Assembly: GCA_030490835.1 (NCBI GenBank)
Contig: CM059971.1
Span: forward strand, 49,648,012-49,712,011
Length of the DNA stretch: 64,000 nucleotides
Origin: Annona cherimola
Lineage: Eukaryota; Streptophyta; Magnoliopsida; Magnoliales; Annonaceae
Direction of reading: 5' to 3'
Positions 25,039-37,392 of this stretch are shown here, piece after piece; within the stretch, counting starts at the first letter, position 1; each line of letters begins with the position of its first letter. The position numbers and the translations under genes were made by a program. The notes beneath the pieces were generated by a model. It saw only the letters and a program-made list of their open reading frames with translations, did no database searches and was not told the origin of the DNA.

Positions 25039-25117
25039 TTAAGAATCGGACTCGGTGGCGTACTCGTCCTCACTATCGGCGGGTTGGGTCTGCTGGGATG
25101 GCTGCCCGAAGCAGGCT
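25039..25117 (-). pseudogene. C-terminal remnant of the Athila extra ORF (plant transposon protein type) in A
   Basis: The minus strand encodes KACFGQPSQQTQPADSEDE and a short acidic tail to a stop at 25039. The same tail, FQACFGQPS followed by acidic residues, ends the extra ORF of element F at 48270. In A the rest of that ORF is gone, so an internal deletion joined the integrase 3' flank (about 25240) to this tail. In F the corresponding stretch (45790-48190) is about 2.4 kb. Confidence 0.6.
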
Positions 25118-25349
25118 TTGACCTCTGGTCTCTTTGAAACTCGGCTCCAAATCTTCTTCTTAAAAATTAAAACAGAAACAAAGACAGAGACAAAAATGAA
25201 AATGAAAATGAGTGATGGGTTGCCTCCCATCCAGCGCTAAGTTTAACGTCCTCCGCCTGACGTTTCCGCTGTTTAATTTTCTTTCAGTTCCACCACCTCC
25301 TTACAGCGCTGAAAATCATCTCCCATATAATGCTTAAGACGTTGCCCAT

Positions 25350-26198
25350 TTACGACAAAACTATTGCCGGACGCTTCGTTGAATATTTCCACTGCTCCAT
25401 GTTCAGTGCCTTTATTACCACGAACGGACCTGACCATCTGGAGTTGAATTTCCTTGGAAATAGTTTTAATCTTGAATTGAAAAGCAAAACTCTCTGACCT
25501 GGTTTGAATTTTCGTGATAGAATCTTTTTATCATGCCATTTCTTCACCTTTTCTTTATAGATCTTGGCATTTTCATAGGCTTGCAGTTGGAATTCGTCCA
25601 ACTCATTGAGTTGCAGTAATCGACGTTCCCCCACTTGTTGCATGTCTAGGTTTAGTTTTTTAAATGCCCAATACACATTGTACTCCAACTCCAGCGGCAG
25701 ATGATAAGCTTTTTCATAAACCAGTTGGTACGGAGACATTCCAAACTGAGTTTTATAAGCAGTTCGATATGCCCATAGTGTGTCGTCCAGTTTGACGGAC
25801 CAGTCTTTGCGAGATGACCATGTTCTCCAGAATTTGCTTTAATTTTCTGTTGGCTAACTCGACCTGTCCATTAGCTTGCGGATGATAAGCTGTTGTCACC
25901 CCGTGGCGTACGCCATATTTGTGCAGAATTGCCACGAACTGCCAGTTACAGAAATGGAATCCTCCATCACTAATGATCACCCGAGGCGTGCCGAAACGGG
26001 TAAAGATGTTCTTCTTGATGAATTTGAGAACTGTTTTGGCATCGCTTGCTTGAGTCAGAATCGCTTTTACCCATTTGGAAACATAATCAACAGCAACCAA
26101 AATGTATTGGTTTCCAAAGGAGGGAATGAATGGGCCCATGAAGTCGATTCTCCAGACATCGAATATTTCTACCTCAATGATATTAGTGAGAGACATTT
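25350..26198 (-). pseudogene. Element A integrase, catalytic core and C-terminal part
   Basis: The minus strand carries the integrase core: WRIDFMGPF (first catalytic Asp), [10 protein letters not shown] (second Asp) and [16 protein letters not shown] (catalytic Glu). It continues with [19 protein letters not shown] and a C-terminal region with [20 protein letters not shown] frameshift near 25815-25820 separates the core from the C-terminal half. It would join the viral-type cDNA ends to host DNA. Its N-terminal zinc-binding part lies beyond nested element C. No chromodomain is seen at the end, as expected for Athila. Confidence 0.85.
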
Positions 26199-27974
26199 TG
26201 TAACGCCCCATTCCTAGAAATACTCAATAACTAGTCAATGGGTGCTACACAACCTAAGAAAAATTCGGCAGCATCTTCCCATAATATACAAGGGGTAATA
26301 TGGAATACATGACCTGATATTCATAAACATATTAATCTGTAACATTCAATCCTATATTTATATACTTGCATCTTCATATAATAAAGACATTCATATAGAA
26401 GGAAAATCATTGAATATAACCCTTACACATCAAGCAAATACGATGATCATGCATATGTGCATCCACAAGGATCATAATCCAATCCGAAATACCAAATACA
26501 ATATAATTGTCAAAGTGAATCTGCCTCAATAATTGTCTACATATATGATTATCAAAAGTGCACAAATTTAAAAGAACTGAAATTAAAATATTGTGCTATG
26601 GTCTCTCAGATTTGATCTTCAACTTGTCCCATCTTGAAGTTCCCCACCTGGCCTGTGATCTAAAGACACAATAACAAACGATATGAGTCTAAATAGACCC
26701 AACAAGTAGATAGTGGTTAGCACAAAGTGGAAACAAGTAAAATGATGGATGCACATGTAGTGATCAAGCTAACACATATGGGTCCAATACCCACTCCCAA
26801 AATCGTATGCATATAACCACGTATAAATAGAATAACACAACTAATCATCTACTCATGTCTATCAAGGGCCATGAACAACCCTCTCCTCATGTCAATGAGG
26901 GGCCATGAACAACCCTTTTACAACCAACCATTTTAAATAACACATCGTACATAATGGACAAGGAAACATGTCACAAACCGCACATACAACATCAACAAAA
27001 TTTAAATTCAATATATAAATCTGTCACACAAGCATTTTATCAAACACATGATAGGTGCGAAATGAAAGAACCTTCAATTCATACTCTCATTTGAGGCGAA
27101 TCAATTCACGTCACATTTTAACAATATGAAAATTGCTAAGAAGTCTTTTACATCATAGAAATCGTACATTCAAAGCAAATTCCCCATGAACCCTAACTGT
27201 TACGAACCCTATGCCTCATACCATGAGGTTGCCAGGCGCTACACATTTCCACCAGTCTCACATCACGTTTAACATAAAATTTCATCACTAAATCAAGAAG
27301 GGGCGACATCTACTTACCTTGACCGTGATTTCTCTCAAAACAACGACCCTAGATTCGGATTGCAGAGATTCGGAGCTTCGGAGCTTCCTGGACTAGGATC
27401 TATAACCTTCAAGGCAGTCGGTATAGTTTTCCTTAAGAGATCCACGGGTGGTTCAAACTGAGTGGAAGAGAAAGAAGAGGAGGAGCGAAGAACAAGAAGA
27501 GGAGAAGAAGGAAGGACAGTCGGGCGCGAAATGGAAAAACGAAGCCCTAGAGCTCGGACCGCCCATGTTAACTGAATCCATTGAGTCGGGCCGGGGCATG
27601 GGTCGGGTCTAGTCGTAATTAGTATTTAATTTCCCGCTCCTACAACTTAATAATTAAAAATTTCTCCGGGGGCGCTGCCCCATTCACCCCCGCGACCTGA
27701 CCGGTCAGGTCGAACCCCGTCCTACTCTGTGAAGGGAAAAAAAAATTATAATGCTCAACAATGACACACTAATCATACACATTTAATTTTATACTCAATG
27801 TGCTAAGATCATAATACATTCATATATGCACTATATGTCCCCTAGATGCCATATTCATATATGTTATGCATCTATTAATATCATAAACTCCTAGTGGCAT
27901 GTTCATAAGTTACCTCATAAAATAGAGAAGAGTTATAATGAAAATAAAATAAAATAAAATATCTGGTCCTTACA
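26199..27974 (-). mobile_element. C: solo LTR nested in the integrase of A
   Basis: 1776 bp, TGTAACGCCCC...GGTCCTTACA on the plus strand, with perfect TSD CATTT (26194-26198 and 27975-27979). In reverse orientation it reads TGTAAGGACC...GGGGCGTTACA, the usual direction for chromovirus-type Gypsy LTRs, so I give minus strand. No internal region or coding frame. It sits exactly between the zinc-binding and catalytic parts of A's integrase. Confidence 0.85.
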
Positions 27975-27979
27975 CATTT

Positions 27980-29005
27980 CGTGCCTTTTGGAAATATTAC
28001 CTGTTCGTTGGTATTGATCGCACCTCTTGGCATAAAAATGAGCGCCTTTAAATAAAGATGGCTAGTAGAATCCAGATTGAAGTATTTTTGCCGCAGTCTT
28101 GTCTCCATGAAAGTGGCCCCCATACGGAGATGAATGACAGCTTTGCAGTATTGATTCCTGTTCACACTCTAGGATACATCTTCGATATAAATGGTCTAGG
28201 CATTGCTTGAACAGATATGGTTCATCCCAGAAGTAGAATTTAACATCGTGGAGGAACTTCTTTCTTTGGTGTGAATTCAACTCCAGAGGCAACATTCTGC
28301 TGACGATGTAATTGACGAAGTCTGCATACCATGGTGGACTGCCTGGGGAGATAGAGAATAGCTGCTCATCAGGGAATATTTCCCAAATTTGCTTCGTATC
28401 GTGGGTTAATTGGAATCCTTCAAGGCGGGATAAATGGTCAGCAACCTGATTTTCAGCTCCCTTATGATATTTGATTTCGAGGTCGAATTCCTGTAGTAGT
28501 AAGACCCACCGAATCAAGCGTGGTTTTGCATCCTTTTTCTCGATCAAATATTTGATGGCCGAATGGTCTGTGTAAACGATCACTTTGGTGCCCACAAGAT
28601 AGGCTCTGAATTTGTCGAATGCAAATACCACCGCTAGCAATTCCTTTTTGGTCGTAGTATAATTCATTTGTGCATCGTTCAAGGTTTTGCTAGTGTAGTA
28701 GATGGAGTGAAAAAACTTGTTCTTTCGCTGTCCCAGTACCGCTCCCACCGCGTAGTCGCCCGCATTGCACATCAATTCGAATGGGACGATCCATTCTGGA
28801 GAAATAATAATTGGCGCATATACCAATTTCTTTTTCAGCTCCTGGAATGCCTTCATGCATTCGTTGGTGAATTCGAATGATGCATCTTTCTCGAGTAGCG
28901 AACCTAGCGGCTTGGCTATCTTTGAGAAGTCTTTTATGAATCGTCTGTAGAACCCCACATGTCCCAGAAAACTGCGAATGCCTTTAACTGATGTGGGTGG
29001 AGGTA
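27980..29005 (-). pseudogene. Element A RT thumb, RNase H and integrase N-terminal zinc region
   Basis: Continues the pol frame beyond nested B2. Seen: [20 protein letters not shown] (RT connection), [19 protein letters not shown] and [20 protein letters not shown] (RNase H), [10 protein letters not shown] (RNase H Asp), [16 protein letters not shown] and [12 protein letters not shown], all Athila-type. It then runs to the HHCC region. A TAG stop lies at about 28062 where a Trp is expected. The second Cys of the zinc motif is replaced by Tyr (CDQYQRTG). Confidence 0.88.
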
Positions 29006-29174
29006 TGATGCGCACCAAGTGCTTGTCGTTAAGAGCACTGTGATCACCAGTTTAATTAAAATTAACCGAAATACATTAAAGCTACCACTATGCGGGTGAT
29101 AGTGTAGAATAACGGTGAGTCGGGTCAAATCCACAGAGAGGCTATATATTTTGAATTATTTTAAGCAAAAATAA

Positions 29175-29470
29175 AAGAGAAAAGTGAAAGAGGGTGCAGA
29201 GAAGAGAAAGAAAGAAATTAGAGAAAAAGAAATTAGAGAGAAAGGAGAAGAAATTAGAGAGAAGAGAAAGAAGCGAGAGAAAGAGACGTTAGAGAGAGAA
29301 GAAAAAAAAGAAAATAGAAGAAATTAGAGAGAGAAGAAAAAGAAATTAGAGAGAGAAGAAAAAGAAATTAGAGAGAGAGAAGAAAGGAGAATTAGAAAGA
29401 GAAAGAGAAAGAAAGAAGAGAGAGAAAGCAGATAAATAAAGAGGAAGAAATTAGAGACAGAGAAATGAAA
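29175..29470 (+). repeat. Purine-rich satellite-like tract in B2
   Basis: Nearly 300 bp of A and G only, made of loose repeats of gagaga and aaattagagag(aga). The matching segment of B1 (22075-22230, complementary strand) is shorter and less regular, so the tract has expanded in B2 or its source. Confidence 0.8.
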
Positions 29471-30011
29471 GGAGAAATTGTAATTAACTAAAAATTAAAT
29501 CTAAACTAGAAAAGTAATTAAAAGACTACAGAAGTAAAAATTAATCTACGAAAACAGGAATGAAAATTGCATTAAATTTAATTTGAAAATTACAAAGCAT
29601 AAAATGTTAAATCTAGGCTAAATATTACAAAGCTAAAATTAACAACTACAAAGCATTAAAGAAAACTATAATTAACAGAAAATTTATTTACCCCAATTCT
29701 TGCTCGAAAAACGATTCTTTTTGAGAAGTAATCCAAGGCCTTGGAGTTTTTCCCACTTGGCAAAGGTTCCACCTAGATGGGCCCCACTTCAAGTGATGGG
29801 AGAGAGTTCTTAAGTTCTCGGGATGAGTGGAGGGCCTTTTATAGATGTGTGAGGGACCCTCCCTCTAACGAGGAATCCGATGTGGGATTCTGCCTTTGCC
29901 TTCTATTGTGACTTCCGTAAGGCCTGTCACTCTCTTCATCCTTTAGAAATCCAAGGAAAGCAACCAGGCTGAAGAAGAAAAAAAATCCACCCATCCAGCC
30001 AGGACCGCCAC

Positions 30012-30301
30012 CACTGCATCTCGTTGTAGATGAACAACGTAATAAATGGCGTTCCAGATGAAGAATAAGCCCAGATCATGGCGTTCCTGATAAAAACTTC
30101 CAGCTAATGAACCCGAATAAACAGTTGGCGTGCATAGTCGAAATCCCCACCGTTCAAGAAAGATCGAGCGATCTTCTGGAGAATAAGATGGTCGTACCGG
30201 AAGCCCGACGCGATAGACTTAGCGTGGATTTCCTTTAGCAGGCGCAAGGATTCGCACGAATTGATCATGTGAAGGAGAGGCTGCGGTGCTCGCGCTCCCA
30301 T
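30012..30301 (-). pseudogene. Pentatricopeptide-repeat (PPR) gene fragment captured in B2
   Basis: The minus strand from an ATG at 30301 encodes a PPR-like N-terminal region: LLHMINSCESLRLLKEIHAK, SGFRYDHLILQKIARSF, then GGDFDYARQLFIRV. An in-frame TAG at 30104-30106 interrupts it, and the same frame continues with FIRNAMIWAYSSSGTPFITL and a YNEM ending before similarity stops. The helical-repeat phrases (KxIHA, GDxDYAxxLF, NAMIWAYxxxG) are those of plant P/E-class PPR proteins, which bind organelle RNA. Only about one and a half to two repeats are present. The B1 element has no counterpart, so this is a captured gene piece, now broken. Confidence 0.72.
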
Positions 30302-30455
30302 GCTTCAATGGATGCTGGTTTGGGTGGAGAGTTGGGATTTAGGAAGATGGCGAGCTGGTTTTGGAGTTGCCGAAGCTGGAAAAAAATGGATGCTCGGTTT
30401 AATTGCTGATGTAGAGTGATGGCATAGATGCTGCCGTGCTTTGATCTGGTTTGGC

Positions 30456-31181
30456 CTAAAATCGAAGAGGCAGAGGCAGGTTTTCTGCCATCGCCGTAGC
30501 TGAAGGGGTTGTGGTCAACTTGGGTGGAAGACTGGCAGCAATGAAGGGCTGCTGTTTGTTTTTTCGGTGATGGGTTTCTGCTGTGAATAAACTCACTTCG
30601 GCTTTCGGCATCTTGCTTGGGGATGCCAATGCCAGCGAAGTCGTTGTTCGCAAAGCAGCTCGCCTGTATCTAGAGATTTTCTTCCTCGAGAACTCGCTCC
30701 CTCTGCATCGGACTCTGATTTCAGTGCTTGCAAAAAAAAAAAAAGCTGTTTCCGAGCTGTGATTGGGAGCTGTTTCAAGTCCCTTTGCGACGAGTATGGC
30801 GTGGATGGGAGGTAAGGAAGTGGAGGACATTTTCGAGGACCTGATCCGGGGCGGTAGAGAAGGAAGGAGATGAAGACGACGGATCCCAGCCTTCGATGCT
30901 GCGGGTTTCGTTAGATCCGGTGCTGACGCAGTAGCAGCTGTTGGTGGTGCTGCCCTGCCTGGATCTGGTACTTTCTCGGCGTCGTCTTCGGACATGTTGC
31001 AGCGTTCTTCGGTCATTCTTCGGGTTGGATGGATCCATGAGTGAGGAAAGGGACGGACAAGGAGAGATGGGGAGATTGGGGATTTTGATGAGATTGGGAA
31101 GAGAAATGGAAAGGGCTTGAAGGGAGATGAGAAATGAGGTGGGGTGCGGTGGAAGATGCTGCTGACGGATGGCTGAATCAT
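30456..31181 (-). other. GC-rich middle part of B2, unconvincing open frame
   Basis: A 241-codon open frame exists on the minus strand but its product is a low-complexity run of Pro, Ser, Ala and basic residues with no domain I recognise. The B1 counterpart has no equivalent frame. I read it as non-coding LTR sequence, possibly including further captured genic DNA. Around 31300-31380 the two B copies become alignable again. Confidence 0.4.
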
Positions 31182-31731
31182 GGCTGCCTCTAATTGCTGA
31201 AATTAAAGGGTGCAGTTGCCCCTTATGCCAGACGAATTTGAGAAGTGCCGATTGTAGTTGACAGTGGCAGTTTTCTGCTGCTGTCTCCGGTCGTCAACAA
31301 TGGCTGCTCATTGATTTGGGAAGACGGTGGAGCACCGAACTGGCGCTCCGGTGGCGTATGCGAATCAGTGTGCTTGCAATGCATTTAAATACGAACTTAA
31401 TTAACATTATATATCAGCTTAGTTTAATTCACTTTATCCCTTAATATAATAATCTATTTTGTTCTCCATATTTTAAAATATAATCATATATGTATGATTT
31501 TCTCAATTTAGATTAATAGTTTTCTACATATTTCAAGGTTAACCTATTTAATCTGTTATATATTTTTAACAATATTGCAAAATGACCTATTTTATAGCGA
31601 AATTAAATATTTTATGAAAAATATCATTTTCACGAAATCTCACTTAAAATATGCATTTAATTAATATTTTAATGTTTAACGGTGTGACTTTTATATGAAA
31701 TTAAATGAAAATTTTTAGACTTATCAAGGTA

Positions 31732-32704
31732 ATTTCTCGATCTTGTCAATTTTAGCTTTGTCCACTTCAATTCCCTGTTTAGAGACCCTGTGACCAAGTA
31801 CAATGCCCTCCTGTACCATAAAATGACACTTTTTTCAGTTGAGAACCAGGTTCGTATCCTCACAATGCTGGAGCATCTTCGATAAATTGGTCAAACATTC
31901 GTCGTAGGAATTCCCGAATACCGAGAAATCATCCATGAATACCTCCAGGAAATCCTCCACTATGTCAGTAAAAATAGCCATCATACAACCTTGAAACGTG
32001 CCTGGAGCATTGCATAGGCCAAATGGCATTCGCATGAATGCGAACATGCCATAAAGACATGTGAACATGGTCTTTTCTTGGTCATCCGGTGCTATTATAA
32101 TCTGATAATAACCTGAATAGCCATCCAGAAAATAATAGAATTCATGTCCCGCTAACCTTTCCAGCATCTGATCAATGAATGGAAGCGGAAAATGATCCTT
32201 TCGGGTGGCTTTATTCAGCTTGCGGTAGTCCATGCAAACTCACTACCCAGTAACTGTCCTGGTTGGGATCAGCTCGTTGTTTTCATTGGAGACGACCGTC
32301 ATACTACCTTTCTTCAGGACGCACTGCACTGGGCTGACCCAAGAACTGTCGGAGATAGGGTATATCACGCATGCATCTAGCTATTTGATGATCTCCTTTT
32401 TGACCACCTCTTTCATGATTGGGTTCAGCCTTCTCTGCGCTTCGATAGATGGCTTGGAATTCTCTTCCACTTGAATCTTGTGCATACAAAAGGATGGGCT
32501 GATGCCTTTGATGTCTGCTATGGTCCATCCTATGGCCTTTTTGTGATCTCTGAGCACTCTGAGCAGTTTTTCTTCCTGCACGGGATCCAGTGTAGAAGAA
32601 ATAATCATCGAGAGTGAGGATTCTGCTCCCAGGTAGGCATATCTGAGGTGCTTTGGCAAGGGTTTCAGCTCCAGAATAGGCGGCTCTTCGATCGACGGCT
32701 TCAA
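31732..32704 (-). pseudogene. Element A reverse transcriptase, N-terminal and palm part
   Basis: The minus strand encodes the RT up to the point where B2 splits it. Seen: IGWTIADIKGISPSFCMHKI, MDYRKLNKATRKDHFPLPFI, the palm residues in FYYFLDGYSGYYQI, MPFGLCNAPGTFQ, and FMDDFSVFG, the Athila variant of the YxDD catalytic motif. Stops: TAG TGA side by side at 32240-32245 where Trp-Arg is expected, another near 32381, and TGA just before 31835. The reading frame resumes exactly at B2's other side, proving that B2 inserted into a pre-existing RT. Confidence 0.88.
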
Positions 32705-32991
32705 CTATTTAAAAGATTCCAGCTTGAGCTCCAACGATTCGAATTTCTACGGGTATCATGGGAATGTTGGAGGTTGCTGCAGATAGGGTATCATTTCTAC
32801 CAAATCTTCATCAGATTCACTAACTTCCCCAACCAGCGATGCTTCTAAGATGTCCTTGAAAGCTGAGATTTAGAATTCAGCTTGAACTACCGACTCCACC
32901 ATGTTGATCATTAGGCATTCATCTGCATCGTTTGGTAATTGCATCGCCTTGAACACGCTAAAAGTAACGTGTTTGCTCTGAACCCACATGG

Positions 32992-33411
32992 TCAGCTCTC
33001 TAGCCTATACATTGTGATGGCTTTGCCCGTTGCGAGGAAGGGTCGACCCAAAATAATAGGAACATCTCGATCTTCTTCATAATCCAGGATAATAAAATCA
33101 GCAGGAAAGATGAACTTGTCCACCTTGACAAGAACATCCTCGATGATACCTTCCGAATATGTCGTGGATCGGTCCGCCAGTTGCAACATGACTGTTGTAG
33201 GTCGGGCTTCCTCAAGGCCTAATTTTTTAAAAATCGACTTGGGCATGAGATTAATGCTAGCTCCTAAGTCGCATAGAGCTCTCCCGAAGTATTGGTTTCC
33301 AATTGTACACGGGATAGTGAAACTCCCTAGGTCCTTGAGCTTAGGAGGCAGCTTCCTTTGCACCATAGCACTGGTTTCCTCTGTTAATGTCATAGTCTCA
33401 AATTTCGTCAA
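32992..33411 (-). pseudogene. Element A aspartic protease region
   Basis: Retropepsin that would process the gag-pol polyprotein. The minus strand shows PPKLKDLGSFTIPCTIGN, then the active-site region ALCDLGASINLMPKSIFKKL with the catalytic Asp, and the flap-and-C-terminal region FILDYEEDRDVPIILGRPFL. An in-frame TGA at 33412-33414 lies just before it, at the same codon as a TGA in element F. The frame is the same as that of the gag end upstream, so gag and protease were translated together. Confidence 0.85.
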
Positions 33412-33651
33412 TCACCTTTTCTTTAATTGCACATCTTTCATGAATTCGGCGTAGCTAGGCATCTGTTCCAAGGCTTGGATGAGAGGTATATCGATATGCA
33501 ACTGCTTCAATACCTCTAGAAATTTCTTGAATTGACCCACCTTTTTAGTCTTTGCGAATCGCTGAGGGAATGGAGGAGGCGGCCTTTGGTTTGTGGCGAT
33601 TTTAGCGTCCGGTTGCTTCTGAGTAGTGTCTAGTTCTTCTGGCTCTTGTGA

Positions 33652-35173
33652 CTACTGAATCAGAGGATTCGTGGGCTCAGTTACCGATTCTGGTGGAATT
33701 GCATCGGGTAACTGCTTCCCACTACACAGCGTGACTACTTGGACCTGTTCTTTGTCTTTTCCTTTCGGGTTTTGCTCGGTGTCGCTCGGCAATGAACCTT
33801 GAGGCCAGTTATTCAGGGCTAAGGCCAATTGGCCTATCTGAGCTTCCAAGTTCCTGTTTGTCATGATCTGGGATTGCATGAATTGCATAAAAAAGTTTTT
33901 CAGATTAGATTTCTTCTCTTCTCACGGTGGTGGATTGAATTGCATTGGTCTTACTGGCTGTTGCTGTGGGGGCTGCTGCGAGAATCCTGGTGGCTGATTC
34001 GGCCTCGTCTGATTGTTCCATGAGAAGTTGTGATGATTTCTCCAGCTTAGGTTGTAGTTGTTTCTATATTGATTTGTTGGATTTCTCTGGAAATTTTCCA
34101 CGTAATTAATGGAATCCGGATTAGAGGCACATTTATCACTAGGATGACCGAATTCACCACACCACGTGCAAATGTTTGCTGCCATCGGCTGCTATGGTGT
34201 AGATGCCCCTAGTGCACTGACGTTAGCTGACCTGGACAAGTTCTGAATCTGTCGAGATAAAACATCGATGTGGGCCTTTATCGGTGAAACTGCATCCAAT
34301 TGAAGTAGACCCCCACTTCGGCTTTTGTCAGATGACAGTTGATAAGTATTGGCCGCCATGTTTTCGAGTAGGGCATACGATTCTCGATAGCTTTTCCTCA
34401 GCAGAGAACCATTTAAAGAAGAATCCACCATGTGACGGGTAGAATCCTGGAGACCGTTATAAAAAATTTGTATATGAACCCACGGCTGAATTCCATGTGC
34501 GGGCATTTTCGGAGCAGGTCTTTGAAGCGATCCCACGCCTCTGATAGGATCTCCTCTCCGTGTTGCTTAAACGAGACTATGTCCATTCTCAGCTTGGCCA
34601 GCTTGGCAGGCGGGAAATATTTCTTCAGGAATTTCTGAGCCAAATTGTTCCATGTGTTGACAGAGTTCGGGGGCAAAGAGTCTAGCCACCCCAAAGCTCT
34701 ATCTCGCAGAGAAAATGGAAAAGTCTAAAGCCGCATTGCCTCGTTGGAGACTCCATTCTGCTTGAATGTGTTCATAATCTGCAGGAAATTCCGTATATGG
34801 CGGTGTGGGTCCTCAGCTGCGAGCCCTCTGAACTGCCCAATGGACTGGAGCATCTGGAAAATCACTGGCTTAATCTCGAAATTGTTAGTGTTGACAGGAG
34901 GAGGTGCGATGCTAGTCTGAACTACGTTTTGGCCAAGCGCAATGAGGTCCCAAATGGGTTGGTCCAAATCATCTTAAGGTGGATGATTTGGAATCTCAAT
35001 CCTTTGGTTCCCCTGCTGGTTTGTGTGAACGTTCTCGTCTTGTTCTCGATACGCTCCATAGTATGCTGTAGGTTCCTAGCCTCTCTGCTCTTACGACGCC
35101 TTCTCAAATAAGTTCGTTCGGGTTCCGGATCAAAAGGATTAACAATCTCTTTTCCGGCTTTGCCTCGGCACAT
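33652..35173 (-). pseudogene. Element A gag
   Basis: Structural capsid and nucleocapsid protein. The minus strand has NPFDPEPERTYLRRRRKSRE near the start, MDQPIWDL, then the retrotransposon-gag core ALGWLDSLPPNSVNTWNNLA and KFLKKYFPPAKLAKLRMDI, and the CCHC zinc knuckle CTWCGEFGHPSDKC (about 34150). A Gln-rich tail follows (QQPPQQQP) before protease. Frameshifts near 34930-34970 and 34420-34530 and several stops break it. I take 35173 as the start because it is the first ATG after the PBS. Confidence 0.82.
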
Positions 35174-35319
35174 GCAATACGAGATTAATCTGCAAAAACC
35201 AATTTAATTGAACTAGCGGAAAAAAAAGAAAATCTAGACTAAAGGAAATTATGAAAATAAACTATTCTACAGAATTATACAAGAAAGCAATAAAACTAAC
35301 AATAATTGGCTAAACTATT

Positions 35320-35336
35320 CCCCAACAACGGCGCCA
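35320..35336 (-). other. Primer-binding site of element A
   Basis: TGGCGCCGTTGTTGGGG on the minus strand, six bases from the 5' LTR end. It is complementary to the 3' end of a tRNA with ...CGGCGCCA, the tRNA-Asp type used by Athila elements. Confidence 0.8.
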
Positions 35337-37392
35337 AAAACTTGACGAGCTGCGTATATGTTAATTAAAATGCTCGCTATTTACGCCGTGTCAAGTAATA
35401 AAGAGTGAGTAGAGTATCGTTCCCACGAGGAATTGTTAACCGAAATTATTAATTAGTTTGATTGCTTTCGGTGGGTAGAAAATTCTGAGTTTGTGATTTA
35501 AAGTAAAGCTAACGACTGCACTAAGAAATCAGAGTAGAGTTCACAGAACTGCAGGGATACTAGAAATGGGTTTAATAATCAAGGATAGCAGATGGATAGT
35601 GTGAAACCCCAACCTAAGTAAGATTCAATGTATGCATTGAACATGTACATGTGACTTATATATGATTAAATGGAATTTTTGGATGATTTTAGGATTTTAT
35701 GATGTTTTGCAACTAGGGTTTAATTAAGAAGGGTGATTAAAATTTTAATTGCCAGAGCCCAATATGAGTCAAAATGACTAAAGGGGCATAATGAGGATTA
35801 AAACATGCTAATGTGGCATGAATGTTTAGTTTAATTTTCATGAGTTAATTAATGGAGATTAAAGTGAAAATTATGGAAATATGTTGAAACGTGTAAACAA
35901 GGTGCTGTTTCGATAATATTTGTTAATCTCAAAATTTGGGATTCATATATGAAGCTTAAACTCTTAAACATGTGCTTAAAGTAAGCACTAATGAAAGAAA
36001 TGTGAAAAATGGATAAGTAAATGATAAATAAAGGATAATAAAACTTCATTGAGATAAATGAAAGATCATGATGTGCTTGAAAACTATCCTAAGTAAGGAT
36101 ACTAAGAATGAAAAGAATAGATAATATGATGCACAAGTTGCGTTGTTATGTATAAACCTTTGACTTGTAAAACAAGTGGGTTATATAGTCAATAAAAATA
36201 TATGGGTCGGAAAACTAAATTATGTGCAAGCATACGAGATTATATGTATAAATGCAATATCATTTTTATGCGTATAGGCAAGGAAAAGAATGGAAGGAAA
36301 AGAGATTATGACGATCTCAGGTAAGCAAGAAAACTTTTCTAAAATGCCATTTTCTTTCTATATGATTATATGATTGCAATGTTTATGTTTATGTTTTAAC
36401 GAATGGGCAAGCACAAGTTTTGAATATGACGACTTTAATGCAAAGCCATAAGTTTTGGAAAAAATGATGACTTTAATGAAAAAGTCTTAAGGTTTGCTTC
36501 ATGGGAAGCAAGCGACACTTTTTAAGATAAATAATTTATCCTAAGTGTTGCCAAGGATGAGAATGCTTCAAGTTAATGGACTTGAGAATTTTGCTTATGA
36601 GTAAGCAAGTTCTCCATGCAAATATTTTCTAAGGATCTCATGTTAGATACCGATGGTTTTAAGAATTTTCTTTTAAGCAAGCAAGTTCTATATGATATTG
36701 TTTTAACAACATTTTATAAGAAAAAGGGAATTTTACCCTTTTTCACAAAATATTGTTTGTAAATAAGTTGTGAGTTATTTCTACAGTAACTGATAATATA
36801 CAATGATGATTATGAAAAGATTTGTTTGCTAGGTCAAGATAATTAAATAGTAAATGATGATTTGGACATAGTCCATATGTTTTGAAATGATATTCGAAAA
36901 GTTTTGATTTCCTTTAGACAAGGAAATCTATGTTGAAAATGTTAGAAAAAAATGTTTCTACGGATGTGTTGAAAGGGATTTAAGGATGACCAACCTCCTA
37001 TGATTGATTTCATAAAATGATTTGATTTCAGGTTGCTTAATGACATACAAAAGATTGTGCAATTTTCCTATATGTAAAAATAATAGATATGTGGACAATT
37101 ATTAAATTTTTAGGCCATGGACAAGGGAATAGCATAATTGCATAACTTTTGTAAACAAAAGGTCCTGCAATGGAAACCAAGAAAATATTAGAGAAAAATA
37201 TGATTTATTTATGGAAATCTAAAAGTTTTGAAATTCTTTTATTAAAATATTTTTAAGATGTATTGTTTCTAAAACATTTCAAATGTTTATCAAAATATTT
37301 TACTTAAAATGTTTCTAAAGGAATTTAAGGAAGTCATCCTAAAACTAGATTTCAAATAACAACTTGTTAAAGTGGGCTCACTTACAAGTTGA

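Larger units (their letters stand above)
29006..31726 (-). mobile_element. B2: solo-LTR-like insertion in the RT of A, carrying a PPR fragment
   Basis: 2721 bp, TGATGCGCACC...GACTTATCA on the plus strand, with perfect TSD AGGTA (29001-29005 and 31727-31731). It is the B1 family in reverse: its two outer parts align with those of B1, and the two differ by well over 10% by eye, so they are separate insertions. A purine microsatellite (agag/aaattagagag units, 29175-29470) corresponds to the pyrimidine block of B1. The middle differs from B1 and includes PPR-like coding sequence at 30012-30301. Confidence 0.82.

Noticed and set aside
30456..31181. 241-residue Pro/Ser-rich protein
   Set aside because: Low complexity, no recognisable domain, and not maintained in the related B1 element.
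19980..31726. B1 and B2 as the two LTRs of one element
   Set aside because: They are in opposite orientation, differ strongly, and each has its own target-site duplication.
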